A stretch of 64,000 bases of DNA, from contig VWZW01004136.1 in assembly GCA_013397115.1 (NCBI GenBank), forward strand, positions 1,607,913-1,671,912, given 5' to 3'. This DNA comes from Edolisoma coerulescens. Taxonomy: Eukaryota > Chordata > Aves > Passeriformes > Campephagidae. The number at the start of each line of letters is the position of its first letter. Within the stretch, counting starts at the first letter, position 1. This document shows positions 40,901-47,700 of the stretch, piece by piece. The translations under genes and the position numbers were made by a program. The notes below the pieces were generated by a model. It saw only the letters and a program-made list of their open reading frames with translations, was not told where the DNA came from and did not search any database.

Positions 40901-43125
40901 GGAAGGAAAGCTGTATTTTCATACAACATGACAATTTTTCTTGTTTGCTGGAATAACTTATCATGTAGCATGCATTAATAGTAGTTAAGATTTAATATAT
41001 GTAAAAAATATTTGGCATGAATCCAGGTAGGAATTTAAAGATCTCGGTATTTTCCATAAAGCAGCAGTAACTTTTATCAACTCCACTTGTTTTTATTTTT
41101 TATTCCCAAGGAGAACTGCTCCTGACAAGCAAGCAGTATAACCATCAATACACTGTGTTGATAAGCAGATAGCTTCACGGAGAACTACCTGAACTTCACT
41201 CATAAAAGGAAAAGGATGCAAAGTGAGCATAAACAACTAAAATTATACTTTAGCACTGCTTTTGCATGCAAGTTCAGTGAATCATTCATCTTTTTATGTC
41301 AAATCAAGACTGGTGCTATCCAAGAAAATATAATTCAGCTCGACCCTAGTTATGCTTCAGAAAAATACAGGTAACTTGGTGAAATTCAGCCTGATCTCTT
41401 TCATGTTAGAGACTGTTAAATCACCCAATAGTCCCTTCTGGTCTTAAAAGCCATGTGTTTCAAGAATTCTATTACAGTCAGAGTTTAAACACATAGCTCC
41501 TAAGAAGGAAGTCCTTATTCCAATAGTTGTATTCATGCATACCACAACAGCGTATCTCACCTACAGAAATATAAAAACCACACATTTACTCCCTATGACA
41601 ATCTGTCCTACTGAATATAAATATGTTGTCGCATTTTCAAATTGGAAATGTATCTTCTATTCCTTTCCCATGGCACACATCCTGTCACAGCAGTTCACAA
41701 GTCTCAAATGGTGAACAACACCCTAGCCCCATATATATATTTTCCACCCTAGCTCTCTGTATGTCCTTATGCTATATTTTATAGATGCTGGCTTGATAAG
41801 GCAAACAGATCCATGACATGCTCTCTTCTTCAACTGCTGAGAAGGCAAGAGGTAAGTCTTAACCTGTACTAAATCAGTACTAAATGAGAAACAATATACG
41901 TGGAAGCCATACCCCCCTTCATTGATTTCATTAAAACCAGCACTATCGGCCAGACTGGCATCCACGTACCTGGCTGTGTGCTCTCTGAACGTGGACCCCG
42001 ATACATTGTCAGTTACGTTCATTTTATTCCCTTCATCAAAATTCACGTTATTTTCTCAAATCTCCTATGTGAAGGTGTGAGACTTCATCTTTTAAAAGAA
42101 AACTCAAACTGAAACTTGGAAACATTTATTTACATTCAAACACAACTGCAATTACTAAGCAGGACTCTTTATTTAATTTACAGATACATATATGGCACCT
42201 GAGGAACATAAGTGATGATAAGGGTACAGCGAGTCCCGATTAGATGGCACATTTAAGGTAAGCGCAGTCATGACTCGCACTGCTGGTTCGAAGCAGCAAC
42301 CGCGCGTTTCGTGCCCGAGAAGTCACCCGGAACTACAGGGACCGCCGAGCGCTTCCCCTTCGGGCAGCCCGGCCCGCCGCGGAGCCCCGATGGCACCGGG
42401 GAGCACCGTGCGTGCGAGAGGCGGGCGGGCAGAGGCCGCGATCGCCGCCCGGGGCGGAGCCGTCCCGTCCCGTCCCGTCCCGCCGCGCTATCCCGGTTCG
42501 CCCGGCGCCCGCCAGGGCAAAGTACCGGCGTGCCCGCCCGGCCGCCCCCGCCGCTGCGGAACCCGCGGAGGGCGCTGCCGTACNCGCCCAGTGCGCAGGA
42601 GTGGAGGCGGCGGCGGGAGGGCCGCGCTGCTGGGCCGGGCCGGGAGCGAGCGGGGCCGGGAGGTGCCGAGCCTGCCGGCAGGCCCGGACAGCGGGCGGGG
42701 GGACTGCGGCTGCGGCCTCTGCGGAGGCGGGACGGGGCAGCTCAACGCCCACAGGCGTGTTCGTGGCAGAGCACGGGACCCCGCCCGAGTCGCCCTCGGG
42801 GCTGCTGCTGGCCGGCGCTGCTGGCAAAAGTGTGTTCCGTGCTTCGGTCCGGAGAGCCCCGTGCGGCCGCGGGCAACCGCTCTGCTCTCGGCAGCCCCCG
42901 GGCTCGGGAGGGNGTACCGGCGTGCCCGCCCGGCCGCCCCCGCCGCTGCGGAACCCGCGGAGGGCGCTGCCGTACCTTGCTGAACACCTCCAGGTCGTCC
43001 TCCTCATCGTCCAGCGCCAGCACCTCGGCGGCGGCGAGCAGCGGCCCCCGGGCCGTGCCGAGGGCACCCGCAGCGAGGTGCGAGTCGGCCCCAGGCCCTT
43101 CCCGGCCGGTGGGGAGCAGCGGCCC
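13880..43125 (-). CDS. SNX7: Sorting nexin 7, nine-exon gene, 5' end incomplete
   Basis: Nine exons join in frame into 443 visible residues (numbered from the first codon at 43125). The N-terminal tail is acidic and ends [12 protein letters not shown] domain follows at about 86-205, with the RRYQDF motif (126-131), the PLPEK loop (149-153) and RRKAL (171-175), which in PX proteins contact phosphatidylinositol 3-phosphate. Residues 204-225 form an amphipathic linker, and about 230-425 is a helical BAR domain. The order and wording match vertebrate SNX7 rather than its paralogue SNX30. Known role of the family: endosomal PX-BAR sorting nexin that pairs with SNX4 in recycling and in autophagy-related membrane traffic. 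All introns are GT-AG. Exons 2, 3, 4, 7 and 8 are phase 0 at both ends; only the exon 5/6 border is phase 1. The start ATG is missing because of an assembly gap. The length fits the roughly 450-residue long form of the human protein. The gene spans only about 29 kb. Confidence 0.96.
13961..21776 (-). other. SNX7 intron 8
   Basis: 7.8 kb and AT-rich, the largest intron. No nested gene is seen. It contains a perfect 17-bp palindrome with an AP-2-type core at 18590-18606. Segments near 14600-14720 and 16200-16450 keep mixed-base, low-repeat sequence that could be conserved noncoding DNA, but this is unproven. Confidence 0.9.
21777..21929 (-). CDS. SNX7: SNX7 exon 8 (BAR domain)
   Basis: This exon has 51 codons, phase 0 at both ends, acceptor tatttag with a poor pyrimidine tract, and donor gtaaaa after GAAGAG. 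It reads [18 protein letters not shown], then [11 protein letters not shown] and ENNLHYYEE, the last long BAR helix of the SNX7/SNX30 group. Confidence 0.96.
21930..27396 (-). other. SNX7 intron 7
   Basis: 5.5 kb with no nested gene. GC-richer patches at 24310-24465 and 24890-25090 carry no supportable reading frame. Confidence 0.9.
27397..27483 (-). CDS. SNX7: SNX7 exon 7 (BAR domain)
   Basis: This exon has 29 codons, phase 0 at both ends, acceptor attaag and donor gtgagt after CTG. It reads [16 protein letters not shown] and onward to KKTEKDL, a charged coiled-coil-like stretch of the second and third BAR helices. Confidence 0.95.
28220..28345 (+). mobile_element. Ancient MIR-like SINE remnant in intron 6
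   Basis: Contains GAGACCTTGATGAAGCCTTA, then GCTTCCTCATCTGTAAAA, then TGTTGCAAGGCTTTAGTG. This is the order found in the MIR core and tail: TGTGACCTTGGGCAAG, CAGTTTCCTCATCTGTAAAATG, and GTTGTGAGGATTAAATGAG. The 16-base CTTCCTCATCTGTAAA match is the diagnostic part. It is degenerate and lies antisense to SNX7. Confidence 0.7.
28455..28468 (+). promoter_or_regulatory. Candidate CTCF-type motif
   Basis: CTAGCAGAGGGCAT fits 12 of 14 positions of the CCASYAGRKGGCRS consensus, including the whole AGRKGGC core. Based on motif only. Confidence 0.35.
30879..31078 (-). CDS. SNX7: SNX7 exon 6 (BAR domain)
   Basis: This exon is 200 nt. It completes the split Asp codon and then reads 66 codons, [16 protein letters not shown] to [10 protein letters not shown]. 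The acceptor is cctaag and the donor gtaagg after ATG. It includes the Cys-rich [12 protein letters not shown] segment of the SNX7/SNX30 BAR domain. The length of exons 5 and 6 together (402 nt) is a multiple of three. Confidence 0.96.
31079..32956 (-). other. SNX7 intron 5
   Basis: 1.9 kb, AT-rich, no gene or recognised repeat. Confidence 0.9.
32957..33158 (-). CDS. SNX7: SNX7 exon 5 (PX-BAR linker and first BAR helix)
   Basis: This exon is 202 nt: 67 codons plus one base, with donor G/gtaagt and acceptor tctttag. It starts [18 protein letters not shown] and continues through a Val/Ala/Arg-rich segment. In PX-BAR proteins this position forms an amphipathic helix that inserts into membranes. 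The segment from about NRPEMF to RIYKEER begins the first long BAR helix. The trailing G combines with AC of exon 6 to make Asp. Confidence 0.96.
33159..34099 (-). other. SNX7 intron 4
   Basis: 0.94 kb, AT-rich, with poly-T and poly-A runs near 33231 and 33710. Nothing else seen. Confidence 0.9.
34100..34264 (-). CDS. SNX7: SNX7 exon 4 (end of PX domain)
   Basis: This exon has 55 codons, phase 0 at both ends, acceptor ccttag and donor gtaaaa. It begins PLPEKF, completing the proline loop with the last Pro of exon 3, and contains [11 protein letters not shown] and [15 protein letters not shown]. These are the C-terminal helices of the PX domain. Confidence 0.96.
34265..34688 (-). other. SNX7 intron 3
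   Basis: 424 nt, the smallest intron. It has a weak donor (gtttgt) and a good acceptor. It contains a 10-bp unit (AAATTACTGC) duplicated in tandem near 34482-34501. Confidence 0.9.
34689..34799 (-). CDS. SNX7: SNX7 exon 3 (PX core, RRYQDF)
   Basis: This exon has 37 codons, phase 0 at both ends, and a strong acceptor (long T run then ttttcag). It carries [11 protein letters not shown], the central phosphoinositide-binding helix region of PX domains, and ends with HPTLIIP. The donor is weak: CCT followed by gtttgt, with mismatches at -3 to -1 and at +3 and +4 against the usual MAG/GTRAGT. Confidence 0.95.
34800..36626 (-). other. SNX7 intron 2
   Basis: 1.8 kb, AT-rich, no gene or recognised repeat. 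Confidence 0.9.
36627..36809 (-). CDS. SNX7: SNX7 exon 2 (start of PX domain)
   Basis: This exon has 61 codons, phase 0 at both ends, an acceptor ending ctgtag and a donor gtgagt after ACAAAG. It encodes a Ser/Pro-rich segment with an internal Met (SPSSMINQ) and then the first strands of the PX domain ([22 protein letters not shown]). The internal Met could serve a shorter form, but I see no evidence for that here. Confidence 0.96.
39592..39686. repeat. (ATCC)n tetranucleotide microsatellite
   Basis: About 17-18 perfect CATC units, followed by imperfect units with CCTC and TTCC variants at the right end. It reads open in several frames (WMDG repeats on the minus strand) purely because of the repeat. 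Confidence 0.97.
42522..42583 (+). repeat. 62-bp exact duplicate, copy 1 (assembly overlap)
   Basis: Identical to 42914-42975. Both copies start and end with GTAC. This copy ends at an N and the other starts at an N, so the pair looks like an unmerged contig overlap and not a genomic repeat. Confidence 0.9.
42584..42584. other. Assembly gap marker (single N)
   Basis: A single N at the end of a contig whose last 62 bases (42522-42583) recur exactly at 42914-42975. Confidence 0.95.
42721..42912 (+). repeat. 192-bp exact duplicate, copy 1 (assembly overlap)
   Basis: Matches 43127-43318 base for base as far as I compared by eye, and ends at an N. It should merge with the other copy. Confidence 0.9.
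42913..42913. other. Assembly gap marker (single N)
   Basis: A single N separating two short contigs. The block to its left ends with the 192 bases that recur at 43127-43318. The block to its right begins with the 62 bases found at 42522-42583. Confidence 0.95.
42914..42975 (+). repeat. 62-bp exact duplicate, copy 2 (contains SNX7 intron 1 donor)
   Basis: Identical to 42522-42583. It is the true 5' end of intron 1, directly adjoining exon 1 at 42976. Confidence 0.9.
42976..43125 (-). CDS. SNX7: SNX7 exon 1 (partial, start codon missing)
   Basis: Fifty codons are visible, from the contig edge at 43125 to the donor at 42975 (AAG then gtacgg). The N-terminal half is rich in Gly, Ala, Pro and Leu. 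The last 18 codons read as an acidic stretch ([13 protein letters not shown]), a hallmark of the SNX7 amino terminus. No ATG occurs in this piece, and the reading frame runs directly into the N at 43126. It ends in phase 0 and joins GAT (Asp) of exon 2. The piece is very CpG-rich, as expected for a first exon in a CpG-island promoter. The missing residues are probably few, because human SNX7 has only a modest extension before the acidic stretch. Confidence 0.88.
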
Positions 43126-43126
43126 N
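43126..43126. other. Assembly gap marker (single N) at the edge of SNX7 exon 1
   Basis: A single N just upstream (minus strand) of the first visible SNX7 codon. The next contig begins with sequence already present at 42721-42912. Confidence 0.95.
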
Positions 43127-43318
43127 GCGGAGGCGGGACGGGGCAGCTCAACGCCCACAGGCGTGTTCGTGGCAGAGCACGGGACCCCGCCCGAGTCGCC
43201 CTCGGGGCTGCTGCTGGCCGGCGCTGCTGGCAAAAGTGTGTTCCGTGCTTCGGTCCGGAGAGCCCCGTGCGGCCGCGGGCAACCGCTCTGCTCTCGGCAG
43301 CCCCCGGGCTCGGGAGGG
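43127..43318 (+). repeat. 192-bp exact duplicate, copy 2
   Basis: Matches 42721-42912 and begins directly after an N. It lies upstream of SNX7 and continues into unique CpG-island sequence. Confidence 0.9.
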
Positions 43319-43530
43319 ACGTACCCAGGCTTTCTTTCCTTCGTTCTCTGGGTTGGTCTTTTTTCCCTCCTGGTAGGCGCCCAGGTCCCGCACCGGGGCA
43401 GCAGCCAAAACCCACGCCTTGGTGCTTTGTCTCTTGCCTCTCGTACGCCTTGGGCAGCCGCTCTGTCGCTCGTGGCTGGACCCCTTCGCCGTGGGGCCAG
43501 GTGTGTGTCCTGATGCTGAGGCCAGGGACT

Positions 43531-44700
43531 ACTTTGGCGTCAGAAATGTGCTTGTGAGAACAAACTGACACCACATTACATCAGAAAAGCAGCGGGGAGA
43601 GAGAGACCAAACATTTAAAACAGCAAAGCTGTCCTTTTTTTAAAGCAAAAACATGGGAATTGTGAGCTTTCGAAGTTGCCGGTATTGAACTGGAAGTAGT
43701 GGCCGGCGCTATTGATTGCAGGAGCCAGGGCCGAGCAGGGAGGGGGCGGCAGGGGAAGGCAGCTCTGACCTGCCGTGGGCTTCAGCGCTTCCCTGGCACC
43801 GATCTGTGCCGGAGTCGGGAGCTCCGCTGCGCGGCCAGGCTCGTTACCGAGGCCGCGTTTGCTCAGTGCGCAACAGGGCACGTCTTTCCAGGCGCCGCCT
43901 GAAACAGCTGAAGTCAACTTTGTTGTTAATGTAAATTTCAGGAGTCCTGGGCGGGTTCTTAAACAGGCAGATACAACACTGTCTTTGTGTATCTTGGTTC
44001 CCTTGCTGTCAAATTAGAAAAGGCAAACCCCGTAATCAAACGAAAGTGTTTTGAAAAGTATTCCTTCGTGAAACACTGCTGGCAGCTGATGAGGAAATAC
44101 ATTTGATATTTCATGCTTTTCAGCAAAGTCTTGAACCACAACTTGAAATAAAGGGATTAAAATAAACACTAAATGTTCACTGAACTGTGCAAAGAGACAA
44201 AGACTATGTCTGCCTAATTGGAGAATGTTTACTAAGACATTTTAATTCTTGTTTAAAAAATACTCTAAAATTCATTGGGAGCCGGGGGCAGTGGGCTTTA
44301 GGTGCCAGAAGCGTTTGCTGCGGGGGGTCTCTGGCGCGGAGCCGCCGGCAGAGGGAGATGGGATGCGCCTGTCCTGGAGCCTCGGACACCCGCTGATGGC
44401 TGAGGACGTTTCAGTAAGTGAAAAGAAACAATTTCTGTAGTATTAAAATAACAACTGACCCTGGTACGAGATCCCCAGGCTTCTTTTCTTTCCGACCCTG
44501 TGTAGACTGTCCCTGCCCTACTGCTCTTTGCTGTGCCTCGGCTTTGCGCCTCTGCGGAGCCCGGGGTTCCTTTGGTGTGCTGCCTTCCCCACGGACTGCC
44601 GCGGGCCCTCGGCCGAGAGCTGCTCACCTCCAGGTGCTGCAAGGGGCAGGCTGGGGCTCCTTGTGGTGCAGGTGCTTCTCCTCTGCTGTCAAATCTACAG
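43531..44700. promoter_or_regulatory. CpG-rich shore upstream of SNX7
   Basis: Three further CpG-enriched blocks (about 43690-43910, 44276-44410 and 44460-44690) are separated by AT-rich DNA. They lie 0.6-1.7 kb upstream of the SNX7 island. The middle block ends in a strong plus-strand donor-like TCA/GTAAGTG (GT at 44414-44415). They may be divergent promoter or first-exon sequence; none encodes a recognisable protein. Confidence 0.4.
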
Positions 44701-47700
44701 CTCTTCCCATCTGTGTGTCTTACCGTTCCTTTCCAGTGTCCTCGTTGCTCCTGTATCTTCTGATTACCTTCACGTACAAAAGACTGATGACAAGTGACTA
44801 TTACAATATAAATTTTCTACTCTGTGTTTTGTACATCAGTGAGAAGTGTAGCTAGTTTGTTTTCTGACTTCATATATAGCTGATAGCATATCATTTCCAC
44901 TGGCTTTGCCCTTATTTCCAAGTACCACATGTTGTGCTAGAGGTCTGCAGGTTTTCTGAATAGAGTAAGTACCTATAACCCATATAATGCCTGAGTTTTT
45001 AATATGTCTGTGTTTAAATTCAGATGATATGCTTGTGAGGCAATAACAAAACTCATCAAGGATCACAATTTTAGACAATGCACATCAGAGATGATAAATA
45101 AAGGACAGCCAGTTAAAGTATAAAATTGATGCACTGTAGGCTTGAATACTAAGGCTGTTGTCTGAATCATGCTAATTTTTCAAAGTTTTACCATGCTCTT
45201 GGATTCTTTATTTCTGTTTGAGAGAAATATTACAAGATGCTTTAATTGGATTTTTTCTTATTATAGTTTTTTATTAGCTCATTAATCAAGCTTAAGAAGA
45301 CATATTTTTAGATTCCTAGCTGTGCTTATGGAATAAGCTGGCAGTGCTTATCTTTCTGTGCTTTATATTTGAAGTATCAATCTGTAAGGAAAAGGTATTC
45401 GTTGTCCTTCACTCAGGAAAATATGCATTGCATTTAACAGTTATTTGGAGGTTTAATTATCAAAAGGACCCCTACTAAAACAAAGTAGGAGACTGTTCTG
45501 CAAACACTTTCAGCTGCCCTCCCCACTCTGTACCCCAGTTGTCCCTAATTTCTATTGAAAGGGCCCAGTAAGCAAATACATCTTCAGGGCACCTTCCCAC
45601 CCATGCTGAGTCCCAAGGGGCTCACCAGCACCTCTCCCCTGCAGTATTTAGCAGAAAGAGCATTTTGCAGACTCAGGAATTTCGTGCTCATTTTCTGCTG
45701 TAGGACCAGAGATGACTTTAAATAGTTGAATAATTGTTCTATTCAAAGATATTGCAGATAGTGTAAACACAGAGCTACACTTAGCAAAGGGGATTTACAG
45801 GTTTCTCTCAAACTTTTATTTCAGAAGTGCATTGCTATAGATCTTAGTTTTTCTTCATTTCCATGTGTGTATATTCACAGGCTCCATGTTTCCTGGGCAC
45901 CGGGGATTTACACATTTTACTGCAGATACCCTTCCCTGAACCTGTGGAATGAGATCTTGGCAATAATTAAGAGTCAATATATTAGATGTTGCTATGCCAT
46001 GAATATTGTTGCCCCACTTATTTAGAGAAATAGGTATTGCACTGAAACAATACTCAACAATACTTTGCTAAATAAATTTTAACATTTTGTAAAATATGGT
46101 GTTTTCTAAATGCCTATGCAATTTTCATGAAATACTCAAGCTTTCCAGGCCCTCCTACTCAGGAACACTAAGTGGAATATTCTCATATGCCGGGGTTGAG
46201 CTGCAATCACCTCCAAATTTTATTTATTCACTTAAGCCCAAAAAGCTATTTTGTATTACAAAAACATCAATATTATTCCTACTTGCATTTTCTCTTTTTC
46301 TTTGGTAAGAGTGTTGATCCTAGCTAGTAATCCCTTCTAGAGTTGCTTTTCCTTGAACAAATTAAATTTACAAACACCGAAGCAGAACCAAGCTATTCCT
46401 TTGCTCTTATGTGCAGGCTGCATGTGATCCCTTTAGGCCACAATACCACTTTGAATACTTAATGTTGACTTGTCAAGTTTCACCAACTGCACAGTGATAT
46501 GGACAGGATTAAATCTTGTTTTATTTCACCATCTCCCTAGCCAGGCAGCAGCGGGGTGTGGAGGGCTCATGGTGTTTTACTCTGTTCCACCACTGCAGTG
46601 CAAATAAGCGTATTAGCGAATCTGCTGACATTCGGCACCTTGACGCAAATGAGAACGTTTTTCTAGGTCTAAAATGGATTGTCAAGTAGCATTCTTGTCA
46701 GGGTTGTGCAGTGCATAAGCAGAAGTCATTATGTTTACACCCAGAAGATATTTTGATGGTGAATTAAAGGCTGACCTTCGTATCATACCTTTTATTAGAG
46801 CAAGCTTTTTAGTAAGCTCCATTTAATGTCTCAGAATAAGGTTAACTATTTATGTTCCATGCCTGAACTCTCAAGGAAGTTGGAACATTAAAACTCTCTA
46901 CCTTGTGAGCTGCTTAGCTTTTCAGCTGCCTCTTGTTTTGTGGTTGAAAGGTAATTGTTACATTTTTGTGTTCTTTTTGTTGTTGTTGTTAATTTAAGTT
47001 TGGAAGATTCTTTAATTGGAATATTGTAAAATGATTTATCTGTCATATGGTGGATATCCTGAAAGCTTATTTTTCACAGAGTCTATCAGACTGTTTTTCC
47101 TTTCTGACTGCCCAAAGGAAATTACAATGTAGTGTACTCATAATCATGTTATCTCTTTTATAGCTGCAGATCATTTTTATGGCATTGCAGCTGTACAAAG
47201 CCCTGATTGATATCTGGAGATGTGCTATCCTTTTAAGTTATGTGACTGCAAAATTTTAGACATGAAAATATTCCAGGTGAAGCACTGTTGGGTTTCATAT
47301 ATTTTAAAATATCTAAAAACAGTTCTCAAGCTTCATTAGATATGAAAGCATTGATTTTTGGGTTTTTTTGGGGGGGTTTAATACTTTTCATTGTTGTCAA
47401 ATTGAGTCTATCTGTTCTAATCTAGCATTGTCTTTTCTGCTGGAGAAATGGTTTCATGTTTTCAAATAAATGCTTCCATTCTTGATTTTTGATGAACTGT
47501 ATATTTAGCAATCTGTACTGTATGGCGTGAAATACTAGAGTATCTCCTAGTCAGAAAGTATGCAAAATATATTCATATAAACATACATATAAAGGCTTAT
47601 TGAATTTGAAACATGAATCGGAGTTCTCTCTATTTTTAATTTTTCCAATGCCTAGTTTGGAGCTCTCGGTAAAGAGAAACAGATTAATACTGGACCTCAG

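Larger units (their letters stand above)
36810..42583 (-). other. SNX7 intron 1 (true extent after contig reordering)
   Basis: About 5.8 kb. As printed the intron would run to 42975 and would include promoter contig 42585-42912, which belongs upstream of exon 1. It holds the ATCC tetranucleotide microsatellite and, next to exon 1, the GC-rich half of the CpG island. No nested gene. Confidence 0.8.
42262..43530. promoter_or_regulatory. SNX7: CpG island with the SNX7 promoter and first exon
   Basis: GC content and CpG density rise abruptly from AT-rich flanks. The block includes exon 1, GC-box-like motifs (GGGCGGGG near 42693, CCCCGCCC near 42779), a four-copy GTCCC run near 42464-42483, and three single N characters. 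Its length is inflated by two artefactual duplications (see findings); the real island is about 1 kb. No TATA box is evident, as expected for a CpG-island housekeeping promoter. The transcription start cannot be placed. Confidence 0.8.

Noticed and set aside
42272..42300. tRNA-like T-arm (CTGGTTCGAAGCAG)
   Set aside because: No A box, anticodon arm or acceptor stem at the expected distance upstream or downstream.
42270..43574. Overlapping open frames of 381-413 codons on both strands in the CpG island
   Set aside because: They read through N characters and through duplicated contig ends. Their composition is GC-driven, and only the 50 codons of SNX7 exon 1 match a known protein.
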